A stretch of DNA of 64,000 bases, taken from Candidatus Accumulibacter aalborgensis (lineage in GTDB: Bacteria; Pseudomonadota; Gammaproteobacteria; Burkholderiales; Rhodocyclaceae). Below the pieces are notes generated by a model. It was not told the DNA's origin. It searched no databases and saw only the letters and a program-made list of their open reading frames with translations. Position 1 is the first letter of the stretch. Each line of letters begins with the position of its first letter. The stretch is from NCBI RefSeq assembly GCF_900089955.1, contig NZ_FLQX01000094.1:1-64000 (forward strand), written 5' to 3'. The translations under genes were made by a program, and so were the position numbers. This document shows positions 19,034-28,762 of the stretch, one piece after another.

Positions 19034-19127
19034 TTGGGGTGAAGCAGGAACCCCAACCAGTTCCCACCCTTCAATGTTGGGGTTCGTGCCTCACCCCAAC
19101 CTACAAGCTGAAGCACAGCGCTAATCA
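19034..19127. repeat. GGAACCCCAAC palindromic repeat, copy R2
   Basis: Arms TTGGGGTGAAGCAGGAACCCCAAC and GTTGGGGTTCGTGCCTCACCCCAACCTAC surround a ~20-base centre. A 21-base tail, GCTGAAGCACAGCGCTAATC plus A (19107-19127), is also found after copy R3. It fills part of the gene-free stretch 18901-19259, which otherwise holds only the promoter at 19136-19164. Confidence 0.7.
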
Positions 19128-19135
19128 GGTTCGTT

Positions 19136-19164
19136 TTGTAAATCCGTCAGCGTTTGAATATAAT
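19136..19164 (+). promoter_or_regulatory. Sigma-70-type promoter for the secreted protein gene
   Basis: TTGTAA (19136-19141) and a perfect TATAAT (19159-19164) are spaced exactly 17 bp in the most AT-rich part of the window (AATATAATATTTCTATATAT). A start near 19171 would give a leader of about 90 bases before the coding sequence at 19260. Confidence 0.65.
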
Positions 19165-19259
19165 ATTTCTATATATCAACGGCCTGAATTTTGTTGGTGT
19201 CCTTGGGCAGAGCCGCAGCAAGGCTGCGCGCAAGGGTCAGTGCCGAAGCCAACCGGGGG

Positions 19260-21416
19260 ATGATGATGAGATTATCGCAGCTTTCGTCACTGTGTTTTCT
19301 CGTGCTGATGGTCGGTGCAAACGTCGCCCTGTCTGCTCCCTCATGGGGAATAGCTTGCGGTGACGGGCGCGTAGACACGGTTCTGGACGACTTCGATTCC
19401 ACCTGGGATTACTGTTGCAGCGCGCATCAATCGATTCCTCGGCCGACCCTGCGCCCGGTTGCCGGCTGCAATGGCAACGCCATGGCAGTGGACTTCGATC
19501 TGCGCAATGTGGCGCCTGTCGGCAGCCCGAATGCCGGGCAGAGCTGGATCGTACTGCAACGGACCCTCTCTCCCCACCGGGATCTGAGCCACTACACGCA
19601 CCTCCGGCTTGCCTTGCGCGGCTCCAACGTCAATAGCCACGACAGCCTGGAAATCAAGCTCAGGGATACGAACGGTCTTTTCGCCACCACCTTGAGAAGC
19701 ATGACCGATCTGCCGGTGTGGCGAGCGATCTACATCGATCTTCGCGAATTGAGCGGCAACGGGACGATCAACCTGGCAGACATCGTTGGCCTGGAGATGG
19801 CGATCGTTCGCTGCGCTGGCTGCGAAGTGTTCGACAATCCGTCGCTGGGTGGGCCACCGGAAGAGCATGTCGGAACGTTGTTTCTGGACGAGTTTGCGGC
19901 TGTCGATCTGAAGCCCGGGGCGGTCAATCGACTGATCGAAACAGGGTTTGAAGCGGTCACGCCAAACCCGACGCTGAGCGCCGACGCCGCCAGTGCCTTG
20001 CGCACCCAGGTGGCCCGGAGCGGGGTGGGAATGGATTTGATCCCGACCTGGTTTCCGGAAACGAGCCTCAGTTTCAACAGCTATGCGCAGGCCGAGGCGC
20101 TGCTGGTGTTCCTGTACGAGTATGAACGAACGAACGATGTCGCCTTTCGCGATGCGGCGCAAAGGATGGCTGCGAAGCTGCTCAGCCTGCAAATTCCATC
20201 GGGCAAAACTCAGTCAGGCGCATGGTTCTCGACTTACCTGTCGCACAACGGCGTGCTGAGCCCTCCGGCTCGCGCGTCGCAGTCGCTTCCCTGCGACGGG
20301 AACGAAACGCTGATCCAGGATATCGACACCTGCGAATGGGTCGGCAACGGCGCTTGGGTTCTGATCGCTCTGCGCAAGTTGCAGCTCGGCGGTTTCTACG
20401 ATAATCCGGACGCGCTCAGCGACGCGGTGAGCCGGGGAGCCGCCTGGCTGCTGGGTCAATTCAGCCGCAACCCGGCTTATCCCAACCTGATTTCACTGGG
20501 AACCGAAGGGAACATCTCGGCTTACTTCGGTTTGCTGGCCGCCGGAAAGGCTTACGAAGCCGAGCAGTTGGGCAAGGCCATTTTTCAATTTGGGTGGGAT
20601 CCCGTCCAGCGCCGCATGAAGCCAGGTGTCCTTCCTGCCGACGCAGCGACGGCGATCGACGTCAGCGGCAGTTGGGGAGTCACCTTTCTTCGCTCGATCG
20701 GCCGGGTGCAGGAAGCATTGGACTCCCAAGGGTATGCAGCGTCCACCATGCGCGTGAGTTCGTTCGATGGCTCGATGTACGGTTACGGCGATATCGCGGG
20801 GCCCTACACACCGACGGTCGAGTTTTCCGCGCAGGCAGCGTCGGCCGGAATCAAGGACGCGAACCTCGTGATGCAGCAGATCGCTGCGCTGCAGATTCCA
20901 CCCAACGGAAGCTACCCCGGCGCTTTCCCAGGAGCAGCAGACCACTGGTCTGGCGGTCCCTTGGCGCCGTGGAACACGACGATGGCCGGTGTTTCACCCA
21001 CCGCCTGGGCGTATCTTGCTCAGAATCGCGATCCACTGCTTGACTTGCTCGTCCCGACCCTGTCCTTGTCCGTCAAACAGCAGGACTTGCGGACGGGGAA
21101 CACGCTGACCCTGAGCGCTCGCGCAACACCGGGGTCAAGCGCGGTCGTCGCCGACGTTTACATCGCCCTGCAGTTCCCGGGGTGCGTCTCGCTCGCCTGC
21201 GTGCAGTTCTGGCAGGGTGGCCTGAACTTCACGACAACCGCGCAGCCGATCCTGCGCGATTGGCCTGTGGCTTTCTTCGCTGCGCCCGTCTTCAGCTATT
21301 CCTTCAGCGGCGAGGAACCTGCGGGCAGTTATCGCTGGCTGGCGGCCTTCGCGGTGCCTGGGACCTTGAACCTGATCGGCGTGATCACGCAGACCTCATT
21401 CACGTTCGTCCCCTGA
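19260..21416 (+). CDS. Large secreted protein of unknown function, toroid-like fold
   Basis: 718 residues. Three consecutive ATG codons (19260-19268) follow a GGGGG ribosome site; the signal peptide is LSSLCFLVLMVGANVALSAPSWG. Residues about 35-230 look like a beta-sandwich carbohydrate-binding-type domain (VLDDFDSTWDYCC; TLSPHRDLSHYTHLRLALRGSN; LEIKLRDTNGLF). Residues about 260-620 are helical, with repeated AYFGLLAAGKAYEAEQLGKAIFQFGWDP-like pairs and TWFPETSLSFNSYAQAEALLVFLYEYE, resembling the alpha/alpha-toroid of glycosidases. A final beta domain (about 630-718) follows. No catalytic residues are evident to me. Its own AT-rich promoter and repeat flank suggest an acquired unit. Its 3' end overlaps truB by 21 bp tail to tail. 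Confidence 0.7.
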   Translation: MMMRLSQLSSLCFLVLMVGANVALSAPSWGIACGDGRVDTVLDDFDSTWDYCCSAHQSIPRPTLRPVAGCNGNAMAVDFDLRNVAPVGSPNAGQSWIVLQRTLSPHRDLSHYTHLRLALRGSNVNSHDSLEIKLRDTNGLFATTLRSMTDLPVWRAIYIDLRELSGNGTINLADIVGLEMAIVRCAGCEVFDNPSLGGPPEEHVGTLFLDEFAAVDLKPGAVNRLIETGFEAVTPNPTLSADAASALRTQVARSGVGMDLIPTWFPETSLSFNSYAQAEALLVFLYEYERTNDVAFRDAAQRMAAKLLSLQIPSGKTQSGAWFSTYLSHNGVLSPPARASQSLPCDGNETLIQDIDTCEWVGNGAWVLIALRKLQLGGFYDNPDALSDAVSRGAAWLLGQFSRNPAYPNLISLGTEGNISAYFGLLAAGKAYEAEQLGKAIFQFGWDPVQRRMKPGVLPADAATAIDVSGSWGVTFLRSIGRVQEALDSQGYAASTMRVSSFDGSMYGYGDIAGPYTPTVEFSAQAASAGIKDANLVMQQIAALQIPPNGSYPGAFPGAADHWSGGPLAPWNTTMAGVSPTAWAYLAQNRDPLLDLLVPTLSLSVKQQDLRTGNTLTLSARATPGSSAVVADVYIALQFPGCVSLACVQFWQGGLNFTTTAQPILRDWPVAFFAAPVFSYSFSGEEPAGSYRWLAAFAVPGTLNLIGVITQTSFTFVP

Positions 21417-22325
21417 GCAACCTACAGCGCCGCCAACGACCCGGCGCGGCTGCAGGCTGCCGGCGTCATCAACCTCGCCAAGGCCGAGCAGGCGGCCCTG
21501 GCCGTAGACCCGGCACTTCCCCGGCGCCGCCATGACGCTGACCGGATTGCCATGCATGAAGCGGCGCGCGGCCTCGTCGTCGAGAGCGGTCGCCGGGAGG
21601 CTCTGTAACAGGGTGTCGGGGGCGAGCAGCCATTGTCCTCGCGTTTCTTCGGCAAGCTCCGCCAGTTGCTCCAGCGTGACCGCGTCGACTACGTTCAGGG
21701 CGCCGACGGCAGTTCGCCGCAAGGCTGTCAGGTGGGCAAGGCCACCCAGCGCATGGGCAAGATCCTCGGCCAGCGTGCGGATGTAGGTTCCTTTGCTGCA
21801 GGTGACCCGCAAACGACAGCGATCACCGGCAAAATCGAGCAGTTGCAGGTCATGGATGGTCACTTCGCGCGGCGCGCGCTCGACTTCGATTCCCTGCCGG
21901 GCGAGGTCGTAGAGGGGCTTCCCGTCTCTCTTGAGTGCCGAGTACATCGGCGGAATCTGTCGAATCGGGCCGCGAAAGTTGGCCATGGCGGCCTCGAGTT
22001 CGCCGTTCCCGAAGTCCACCGGACAACGCCTGACGACGCTGCCGTCGGCGTCGCCGGTGTCGGTCTGGATACCGAACAGCAGGTCGGCTTCGTAGGTCTT
22101 GTCGGCCGCGAGCAGGTCGACCGAGAACTTGGTCGCCTCGCCGAAACAGAGCGGCAGCAGACCGCTGGCCAGTGGGTCGAGCGTTCCGGTGTGCCCGGCC
22201 TTGGCCGCGGAAAAGAAGCGCCGCGCCGCCTGCAGCGCCGAGTTGGAGGTCATTCCGGTCGACTTGTCGAGGAGCAGCACGCCGTCGACGCGCCGCCAGG
22301 TCTTCTTGCCGATCAACTCAGACAC
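21396..22325 (-). CDS. truB: tRNA pseudouridine(55) synthase TruB
   Basis: Makes Psi55 in the T-loop of tRNAs. 309 residues from a GTG start directly after the rbfA stop. Catalytic region KAGHTGTLDPLASGLLPLCFGEATK (Asp near 49), GPIRQIPPMYSALKRDGKPLYDLARQG, and CSKGTYIRTLAEDLAHALGG are diagnostic. The C-terminal PUA-like part (DDEAARRFMHGNPV…) is present. Last gene of the rimP-nusA-infB-rbfA-truB operon; rpsO, its common follower, is not here because a convergent gene overlaps the end. Confidence 0.96.
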   Translation of the reverse strand: MSELIGKKTWRRVDGVLLLDKSTGMTSNSALQAARRFFSAAKAGHTGTLDPLASGLLPLCFGEATKFSVDLLAADKTYEADLLFGIQTDTGDADGSVVRRCPVDFGNGELEAAMANFRGPIRQIPPMYSALKRDGKPLYDLARQGIEVERAPREVTIHDLQLLDFAGDRCRLRVTCSKGTYIRTLAEDLAHALGGLAHLTALRRTAVGALNVVDAVTLEQLAELAEETRGQWLLAPDTLLQSLPATALDDEAARRFMHGNPVSVMAAPGKCRVYGQGRLLGLGEVDDAGSLQPRRVVGGAVGCSGDERE

Positions 22326-22778
22326 TCAACCCTGTCCGGGGCCGTGCTGGGGGTCGGAGTTGGTGTCGGGTTCGGAATCTGGGCCGTGGTCAGTGCCATC
22401 CGCTGGCAAATCGGCGTGTTCCGAAATGGCCACCGCTTCGCTGATCAACTTGCTGAGCTGCGCACCGCGTTCGAGCGACTCGTCGAAAATGAAATGCAGT
22501 TGCGGCGTCGTATGGATGCTGATGCGCTTGCCCAGCTCGCTGCGCAGGAATCCGGCGGCATGATCCAGGCCGGCCTGCACCGCGTCAAGATGCTCGCTGC
22601 CGGCCAGCGTGCTGAAGAATACCTTGGCATGCGCGTAATCGGCGCTCACCTGCACGTCGGTCAGGCTGACCATGCCGACGCGCGGATCCCTCAGCTCCTT
22701 GCCGATCAACTCGGCGAGCTCGCGGCGAATCTGCTCGCAGATCCGGTCGCGGCGCGAAAAACTCTTGTTACCGCTCAT
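22326..22778 (-). CDS. rbfA: 30S ribosome-binding factor A
   Basis: 150 residues. RbfA is a cold-shock-type factor for 16S rRNA 5'-end maturation. The KH-like core is recognisable (RRDRICEQIRRELAELIGKELRDPRVGMVSLTDVQVSADYAHAKVFFSTL; GFLRSELGKRISIHTTPQLHFIFDESLERGAQLSKLI). A disordered acidic C-terminal extension follows residue ~125. The ATG follows the infB stop by one base (TAAATG), indicating tight coupling. Confidence 0.95.
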   Translation of the reverse strand: MSGNKSFSRRDRICEQIRRELAELIGKELRDPRVGMVSLTDVQVSADYAHAKVFFSTLAGSEHLDAVQAGLDHAAGFLRSELGKRISIHTTPQLHFIFDESLERGAQLSKLISEAVAISEHADLPADGTDHGPDSEPDTNSDPQHGPGQG

Positions 22779-25688
22779 TTATAGGCTCCGCGCTACTTCC
22801 GTGACGTCGTAGGCCTCGATCTGGTCACCCGCCTCGTAGGTATTGAAGTTCTTCAGCGAAAGGCCGCACTCGAAGCCGGCGCGGACTTCCTTGGCGTCGT
22901 CCTTGAAGCGCTTCAGCGACTCGATCTCGCCATCCCAGACGACAATATGGCGGCGCAATAGACGGGCGCGCGAGCTGCGCTTGACGACGCCTTCGAGCAC
23001 ATAGCAGCCGGCAATGGTGCCAATCCGGGTGGCCTGGAACACCTGCCGGATCTCGACCAGGCCGGTGATGTCTTCGCGCTTCTCGGGCGAGAGCATGCCG
23101 GAAAGCGCGGCCTTGACTTCGTCTACTGCATCGTAAATGATATTGTAATAGCGGATGTCGACCCCGGCGTTTTCGGCCGCCTTGCGCGCGCCGGCGTCGG
23201 CGCGGGTATTGAAGCCGATGATCACGGCCTTCGAGGCCTGCGCGAGGTGTACGTCGGACTCGCTGATCGCACCCACCGCAGCGTGGATCACATTGACCCT
23301 GACTTCGCTGGTCGACAGCTTCTGCAGAGACTGGACGAGCGCTTCCTGAGAACCCTGGACGTCGGCCTTGATGATCAGCGCCAGGACCTTGGCTTCGGCT
23401 TCGGTCATCTGTTCGAGGAGGTTCTCGAGGTTGGCCGCCTGTTTGGTCGCCAGCTTGACGTCGCGGTACTTGCCCTGGCGGAACAGGGCGATCTCGCGCG
23501 CCTTGCGCTCATCGGCCAGCACCACTGCCTCCTGCCCGGCGGCAGGCACATCCGACAGGCCGAGGATCTCGACCGGAATCGACGGACCGGCTTCCTTGAT
23601 CGACTTGCCGTTTTCGTCGAGCATCGCCCGCACCCGGCCGAAGACCTGACCGGCGAGCAGAATATCGCCCTGACGCAGCGTTCCCGAGAGGACCAGCATC
23701 GTGGCCACTGGTCCGCGTCCGCGGTCGAGGCGCGCTTCGATGATCAGACCCTTGGCCGGCGCATCCTTTGGCGCCTTGAGTTCGAGCACGTCGGCCTGGA
23801 GGAGGACGTTTTCGAGCAACTCGTCGATGCCGACACCGGTCTTGGCAGAAACCAGGACGAAGGGCGCATCACCGCCATATTCCTCGGGCACCACTTCTTC
23901 GACCACCAGTTCCTGTTTCACCCGCTCGGGCTGGGCGCCGGGTTTGTCGATCTTGTTCACCGCCACGATGATCGGCACACCGGCGGCTTTGGCATGGTGA
24001 ATCGCCTCCCGAGTCTGCGGCATGACGCCGTCGTCAGCGGCGACGACCAGGATCACCAGGTCGGTGGCCTTGGCCCCGCGTGCGCGCATCGCGGTGAATG
24101 CTTCATGACCCGGCGTGTCGAGAAAGGTCACCATACCGCGGTCGGTTTCGACGTGGTAGGCACCAATGTGCTGGGTGATGCCGCCCGCCTCGCCGCTGGC
24201 GACGCGAGTGCGGCGAATGTGGTCGAGCAGCGAGGTCTTGCCGTGGTCAACGTGGCCCATGACCGTGACCACTGGAGCGCGTGGTTCCAGCGCAACATCC
24301 TTGTGTTCGGCGACCGTATCGTCGAGGAAGGCATCGGGGTCGTCGAGCTTGGCGGCGAACGCCTTGTGGCCCATTTCCTCGACGATGATCATCGCCGTTT
24401 CCTGATCCAGCGTCTGATTGATGGTCACCATCGAACCCATTTTCATCAGCGCCTTGATGACCTCGGTCGCCTTCACCGCCATCTTGTGCGCCAGATCGGC
24501 GACGGAGATGGTCTCGGGAACATAGACCTGGTGAATCACGGGGTCCATCGGCAACTGGAAGGAGTGCTCTTCATCATCGCCGCCGCCACGACCACCCCGC
24601 TTGCCATGTTTGTTGTCCCGCCACCCCGTGCCACCGGTTGCGCCACGCGTTTTCAGCCCCGGACGCTTGTTGGCCCCTTCGTTCTTCCACTGGCCTTTCT
24701 TGTCGGCAGGTTTCTTTTCGGGCGCTTTCTTGTCGGCTGCCTTCTTGTCGGTGGTAGCTGGCTTGGCTGCCGGTTTGTGCAGGGTCTTGTCTTCGGCAGG
24801 CCGCTCGCTGGCCGTCTGCGCAGCGACCTGTTTGGCAATCACGGCGGCCTTGGCGGCCACCGCCTTGTCCTCGGCGTCCTGCTTCAACCGCGCCAGGTCG
24901 ACGATGCGCTGTTGCTTGCTCTTGAACTCGGCCTCCTGGCGCGCGCGCAATTCGGCGTGCCGCCGCTCTTCCTCGGCGCGCAGTTTCTGCTGTTCCTCAC
25001 CGATGATCGAAGCGCGCGTGACGACCTTCTTGGCACTCACCTTGACCTCAACGGCGGCTTCGGTTTTCGCCACGACCGGCGCTTCGTCCTTGTCCTTGGC
25101 TTCGACGGGCCGCGCCGCTCTGGCTTCGGCAACCGGCTTGGCTGTGGCTTCGACGACCGGTTCGGCTCTCACTTCGACGACCGGTTCCGCTCTCACTTCG
25201 AGCACGGGTTCGGCTCTCACTTCGAGCACCGGCTCGGCGATGGCTGCGACAACCGCTTCGGTTGTCGCTTCGATGACCGGCGCAACCCTCACTTCGATGG
25301 GTGCGACGGGTGCTTGGGTACTGGCGACGGCCACCGCTTCGGGCTCCACGGGCGCCTGCGCCACACGCGCATCCGCTCGTGCCTCAAGTGGATCACGTTT
25401 GACGAGAACACGCTTCTTGCGGACTTCGACCTGCACCGTATGCGATTTTCCATGCGCGTCCTGCGACCGGATCTCGGTCGTCTCCTTGCGCGTCAGAGTG
25501 ATCTTGGTCTTGGCATCGACCCGTCCATGCGAACGACGCAGATACTCGAGCAGTTTCGACTTGTCCTGCTCGGACAACAGGTCGTCAGCCTGCCTCTTGC
25601 CGACACCGGCGTTCTGCAATTGATCGAGCAGCGTACCAGCCGGCATCTTGAGCTGGGTGGCAAATTGGGCAACACTTGTTTGCGCCAT
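22779..25688 (-). CDS. infB: Translation initiation factor IF-2
   Basis: 969 residues from the ATG at 25688 (GAGGAATTC ribosome site). Domains: N-terminal IF2-N subdomain (about 1-55), a long charged region (about 90-400) containing an 8-residue tandem repeat and a Lys/Ala-rich stretch, a second IF2-N part, then the GTPase with G1 [28 protein letters not shown] and NKIDKPG, and the C-terminal domains that bind fMet-tRNA. It brings initiator tRNA to the 30S subunit. Third gene of the operon. Confidence 0.97.
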   Translation of the reverse strand: MAQTSVAQFATQLKMPAGTLLDQLQNAGVGKRQADDLLSEQDKSKLLEYLRRSHGRVDAKTKITLTRKETTEIRSQDAHGKSHTVQVEVRKKRVLVKRDPLEARADARVAQAPVEPEAVAVASTQAPVAPIEVRVAPVIEATTEAVVAAIAEPVLEVRAEPVLEVRAEPVVEVRAEPVVEATAKPVAEARAARPVEAKDKDEAPVVAKTEAAVEVKVSAKKVVTRASIIGEEQQKLRAEEERRHAELRARQEAEFKSKQQRIVDLARLKQDAEDKAVAAKAAVIAKQVAAQTASERPAEDKTLHKPAAKPATTDKKAADKKAPEKKPADKKGQWKNEGANKRPGLKTRGATGGTGWRDNKHGKRGGRGGGDDEEHSFQLPMDPVIHQVYVPETISVADLAHKMAVKATEVIKALMKMGSMVTINQTLDQETAMIIVEEMGHKAFAAKLDDPDAFLDDTVAEHKDVALEPRAPVVTVMGHVDHGKTSLLDHIRRTRVASGEAGGITQHIGAYHVETDRGMVTFLDTPGHEAFTAMRARGAKATDLVILVVAADDGVMPQTREAIHHAKAAGVPIIVAVNKIDKPGAQPERVKQELVVEEVVPEEYGGDAPFVLVSAKTGVGIDELLENVLLQADVLELKAPKDAPAKGLIIEARLDRGRGPVATMLVLSGTLRQGDILLAGQVFGRVRAMLDENGKSIKEAGPSIPVEILGLSDVPAAGQEAVVLADERKAREIALFRQGKYRDVKLATKQAANLENLLEQMTEAEAKVLALIIKADVQGSQEALVQSLQKLSTSEVRVNVIHAAVGAISESDVHLAQASKAVIIGFNTRADAGARKAAENAGVDIRYYNIIYDAVDEVKAALSGMLSPEKREDITGLVEIRQVFQATRIGTIAGCYVLEGVVKRSSRARLLRRHIVVWDGEIESLKRFKDDAKEVRAGFECGLSLKNFNTYEAGDQIEAYDVTEVARSL
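25151..25246 (-). repeat. 24-bp tandem repeat inside infB (8-residue units)
   Basis: Units at 25151-25174, 25175-25198 and 25199-25222 plus a degenerate fourth encode repeats of EPV(V/L)EVRA in the linker of IF-2. The units are in frame and nearly identical at DNA level, so copy number could change by slippage without breaking the gene. It is coding sequence, not a CRISPR array. Confidence 0.8.
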
Positions 25689-25707
25689 ATGAATTCCTCT
25701 TTCCTGC

Positions 25708-27180
25708 TTACTCGAACCAGTGCGCACGCGCCGTGGTGATCAGTTGTTTGGCCCTTTGGGCATCAATGCCGGTCATCTCGGTAAGTTCGTCGACCGCCAG
25801 ATCAGCCAGATCGTCTCTCGTCTTGATACCGTTACCAGCCAGTTTACCGGCCAGCGCCTTGTCCATCCCTTCGAGATCGAGCATGTCTGCGGCTACCTCA
25901 CCGATCTTTTCTTCGGTAACAATGGCGTCGGTCAGCAGGACGTTGCGCGCCCGCTCACGCAACTCCTGGACGGTCACCTCGTCGAAAGCTTCGATCTCGA
26001 TCATCTCGTGGAGCGGCACGTACGCCACTTCCTCAAGGGTCGAGAAGCCCTCCTCGATCAGGATGTTGGCCAGTTCCTCATCGACGTCGAGTTTCTCCAT
26101 GAACAGGACGCGGATCGCCGCCGCCTCGGCCTCGACCATCGTTTTCGACTCGTCCTCGGTCATCAGGTTGATCGTCCAGCCAGTCAACTCCGAAGCCAGA
26201 CGGACATTCTGACCGCCCCGACCGATCGCGATCGCCAGGTTCTGCTCGTCGACGACGACGTCCATACTATGCTTCTCTTCATCGACGACGATCGAACTGA
26301 CCTCGGCCGGCGCCAGCGCGCCGACGACAAACTGCGCCGGATCGGCTGACCAGAGCACGATGTCGACCCGCTCCCCGGCCAGCTCGTTGGTCACCGCGGT
26401 CACCCGCGTCCCGCGCATCCCGACACAGGTCCCGATCGGATCGATGCGCTGGTCGTTGGACTTTACCGCGATCTTGGCGCGCATGCCGGGATCACGCGCA
26501 GCCGCCTTGATCTCCAGCAGGCCATCATCGACTTCCGGAACCTCCAGCGCGAACAGCTTGACGATGAACTCCGGCGCCGTACGCGAGAGGATCAGTTGCG
26601 GACCGCGGGCAGCACGATCAATGCGCAGCAGAAAAGCCTTGACGCGGTCGCCGATGCGCAGGTTCTCACGCGGAATCATCTGATCGCGCGGCAGGATGGC
26701 CTCGATCTTTCCGGTTTCGATGATCGCGCTACCGCGCTCCATACGCTTGATCGCACCGGTCACCAGATGCTCCTTGCGACCCAGGAAGTCAGTGAGGATC
26801 TGTTCGCGCTCGGCGTCGCGGATCTTCTGCAGAATGACCTGTTTGGCAGCCTGTGCGCCAATGCGGCCGAAGTCTATGGGTTCAAGCGACTCTTCCAGAA
26901 AATCGCCGATCTCGACCTCCGGGTCCTGTTCCTGGGCATCCGACAACGGGATCTGCTGTTCCTCATCAAGGAAGTCCCCGTCAGCAACGACTTCCCAGCG
27001 GCGAAAGGTCTCGAAATCGCCGGTCTCGCGATCGACGACCACGCGGACGTTGGCGTCGTCGTGGACGCGCTTCTTGGTAGCCGACGCCAGCGCCATTTCC
27101 AGCGCGCCGAAGACGATGTCCTTGGTCACGTTCTTTTCGCGCGCCAGGACATCTACCAGCATCAAGATTTCGCGGCTCAT
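25708..27180 (-). CDS. nusA: Transcription termination/antitermination protein NusA
   Basis: 490 residues. Binds RNA polymerase and nascent RNA, controlling pausing, termination and rRNA antitermination. Order: N-terminal polymerase-binding domain (about 1-125), S1 (about 135-200, [33 protein letters not shown]), two KH domains ([44 protein letters not shown]), and two acidic repeats at the C-terminus (about 365-490). Sits between rimP (14 bases upstream) and infB. In enterobacteria NusA represses its own operon, relevant here because of the leader terminators at 27673-27722. Confidence 0.97.
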   Translation of the reverse strand: MSREILMLVDVLAREKNVTKDIVFGALEMALASATKKRVHDDANVRVVVDRETGDFETFRRWEVVADGDFLDEEQQIPLSDAQEQDPEVEIGDFLEESLEPIDFGRIGAQAAKQVILQKIRDAEREQILTDFLGRKEHLVTGAIKRMERGSAIIETGKIEAILPRDQMIPRENLRIGDRVKAFLLRIDRAARGPQLILSRTAPEFIVKLFALEVPEVDDGLLEIKAAARDPGMRAKIAVKSNDQRIDPIGTCVGMRGTRVTAVTNELAGERVDIVLWSADPAQFVVGALAPAEVSSIVVDEEKHSMDVVVDEQNLAIAIGRGGQNVRLASELTGWTINLMTEDESKTMVEAEAAAIRVLFMEKLDVDEELANILIEEGFSTLEEVAYVPLHEMIEIEAFDEVTVQELRERARNVLLTDAIVTEEKIGEVAADMLDLEGMDKALAGKLAGNGIKTRDDLADLAVDELTEMTGIDAQRAKQLITTARAHWFE

Positions 27181-27194
27181 TATTCCATTACCTC

Positions 27195-27662
27195 CTAAAC
27201 CAGCCCGTCGCTCGATTTCGTCAGGTCAAAGTTGGGCACCAGGCGTGCTTTGTCAACGTTGACCAGATCGAAATCCACTTCGCCGGAATCGATCTGCAGA
27301 CGCACCTTGCCATCGTGCACTCCCTGCAGCATGCCGCTGAAATTCCGCCGCCCGTTCAGGGGCAGACGCAGTTTGACGGTGATCATCGAACCCGCGAAAC
27401 GTTCGAAATCAGCCTCTTTCTTCAAGGGTCTGTCGATCCCCGGCGACGAGACCTCAAGATGGTCGTAATCGACGTTCTCGACCAGCAGCACGCGTGACAA
27501 CTGATCGCTGACCAGCGCACAGTCTTCCACATCCACGCCGCGGTGCTTTTCCGGCTTGTCGATGAACACGCGCAGCAGGCGACCGCGCGGGCTGCGCTCG
27601 ACATCGACCAGCTCGTAGCCGAGGCCGGTCACCGTAACTTCAAGAATTTCGTGCAAATCCAT
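27195..27662 (-). CDS. rimP: Ribosome maturation factor RimP
   Basis: 155 residues from [38 protein letters not shown], with the two-domain RimP layout (N-terminal alpha/beta, C-terminal SH3-like: [42 protein letters not shown]). It assists 30S assembly. The ATG at 27662 was preferred to codons further upstream because it starts the family's N-terminus. First gene of the operon, 77 bases after the promoter -10 at 27739-27744. Confidence 0.95.
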   Translation of the reverse strand: MDLHEILEVTVTGLGYELVDVERSPRGRLLRVFIDKPEKHRGVDVEDCALVSDQLSRVLLVENVDYDHLEVSSPGIDRPLKKEADFERFAGSMITVKLRLPLNGRRNFSGMLQGVHDGKVRLQIDSGEVDFDLVNVDKARLVPNFDLTKSSDGLV

Positions 27663-27672
27663 GGCTGCAAAC

Positions 27673-27694
27673 AAAAAATGGGCGAAACGCCCAT
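27673..27694 (-). terminator. Intrinsic terminator in the rimP leader (proximal)
   Basis: Read on the minus strand: ATGGGCG, loop TTT, CGCCCAT, then a run of six T. The 7-bp GC-rich stem with immediate U-tract is a textbook Rho-independent terminator. It lies between the rimP promoter and the rimP ATG, so it would stop transcripts from both rluB and the local promoter unless antitermination occurs. Confidence 0.75.
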
Positions 27695-27699
27695 CCCCG

Positions 27700-27722
27700 A
27701 AAAAATTACCCCCAGAAGGGGG
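27700..27722 (-). terminator. Intrinsic terminator-like hairpin in the rimP leader (distal)
   Basis: On the minus strand CCCCC (27722-27718), loop TTCT, GGGGG (27713-27709), then TAA and six T (27705-27700). A short but pure G-C stem before a U-tract. It precedes the other terminator by a few bases, giving a tandem arrangement. Confidence 0.65.
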
Positions 27723-27738
27723 AGCGGAAAACCCTTCA

Positions 27739-27767
27739 ATTATAACGAAAATCTTGGCCGGGGTAAA
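27739..27767 (-). promoter_or_regulatory. Sigma-70 promoter for rimP-nusA-infB-rbfA-truB
   Basis: On the minus strand TTTACC (27767-27762) and perfect TATAAT (27744-27739) are spaced 17 bp. The start would be near 27732, upstream of both terminator hairpins, so the leader transcript passes through them before rimP. Confidence 0.65.
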
Positions 27768-27793
27768 TGCGCCTGTGGTCCCATAGAGATCAC

Positions 27794-28762
27794 TCAGCGC
27801 TCGCGCGGTCGACGTGCTGGACGGCCAGCCTCGGGGTTGGCCATACCGAAGTCGGCGAGCAGCTTTTTCACCTCCGCATCGCTCAGTTCGAGGACCTGCC
27901 CTCGTTTCAAGCCTGGTGGAAGGGCAAATGGCCCGTAGCGAACACGCATCAGGCGACTGACGAAGACACCCACGGCTTCAAACATGCGGCGCACTTCACG
28001 GTTTCTGCCTTCGTAGATCGAGACGCGATACCAGCGGTTGGCACCTTCGCCGCCGGCATCCTGGAAACTCGCAAACTGCGCCGGGCCATCGTCGAGTTCG
28101 ACCCCGTCGAGCAGACGCCGGCGCACTTCATCGGAGATCTCGCCGAGTATACGTACGGCATATTCGCGAACCAGTTGATAGCGCGGATGCATCAGTCGAT
28201 TGGCAAGATCGCCCGAAGTCGTCAGTAGCAGCAGGCCACTGGTGTTGAAATCTAGGCGACCGACCGCCACCCAGCGTCCGGACGAGATCCGCGGCATCGA
28301 GGTAAAGACGTTCGGTCGATGATCGGGATCGTTGCGCGAAACGATCTCGCCTTCGGGTTTGTGATAGATGATCACCCGCGGCAAGCGGTCGGAAAAGCGC
28401 AACTGGACCAGCTTGCCATTGACCTTCACCCGGTCGCCCTGGCTGGCCGTCTGGCCGACACGCGCCACCTCGCCATTGAGCGAAATTCGCCCGGCACTGA
28501 TCAACTCTTCCATTTCCCGACGCGAACCGACACCGCTTTGCGCGAGCAGCTTGTGCAGGCGCTCCGGCTTGGCCTCGGGCTCCTGGTGACGCGTACGTCG
28601 TGACGATTCGCGGATGCTCGTCCTGGCCGTCGGGCGCGTGCTTTCGTCCTCGCCGGAAGATTCCGTCGAAGCCGCAGGCGGACGTCGCCCGGCGGCCGGA
28701 GACGAGGCCGGACGCGGAGAACGAGAAGGATCAGCAGGGGGTCTGCGCTTACTGGTGGGCAT
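27794..28762 (-). CDS. rluB: 23S rRNA pseudouridine(2605) synthase RluB
   Basis: 322 residues from MPTSKRRP at 28762. An N-terminal disordered Arg/Pro/Ser-rich extension (1-75) precedes an S4 domain ([34 protein letters not shown]) and the RsuA/RluB catalytic domain ([45 protein letters not shown] with the catalytic Asp; [15 protein letters not shown]). Modifies U2605 in 23S rRNA. The scpA-scpB-rluB order is classical. It overlaps scpB by 14 bp and ends just before the nusA operon promoter. Confidence 0.93.
   Translation of the reverse strand: MPTSKRRPPADPSRSPRPASSPAAGRRPPAASTESSGEDESTRPTARTSIRESSRRTRHQEPEAKPERLHKLLAQSGVGSRREMEELISAGRISLNGEVARVGQTASQGDRVKVNGKLVQLRFSDRLPRVIIYHKPEGEIVSRNDPDHRPNVFTSMPRISSGRWVAVGRLDFNTSGLLLLTTSGDLANRLMHPRYQLVREYAVRILGEISDEVRRRLLDGVELDDGPAQFASFQDAGGEGANRWYRVSIYEGRNREVRRMFEAVGVFVSRLMRVRYGPFALPPGLKRGQVLELSDAEVKKLLADFGMANPEAGRPARRPRER

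Noticed and set aside
25151-25246. Possible CRISPR-like array from regular 24-bp units
   Set aside because: Units are directly adjacent with no unique spacers and encode an in-frame protein repeat in infB.
23247-25739. 830-codon plus-strand frame opposite infB
   Set aside because: Low-complexity shadow of infB (Gly/Phe/Arg repeats mirror the IF-2 linker).
27663-27793. tRNA-Met (metY) before rimP as in enterobacteria
   Set aside because: Only a promoter and two terminator hairpins fit; no cloverleaf can be formed.
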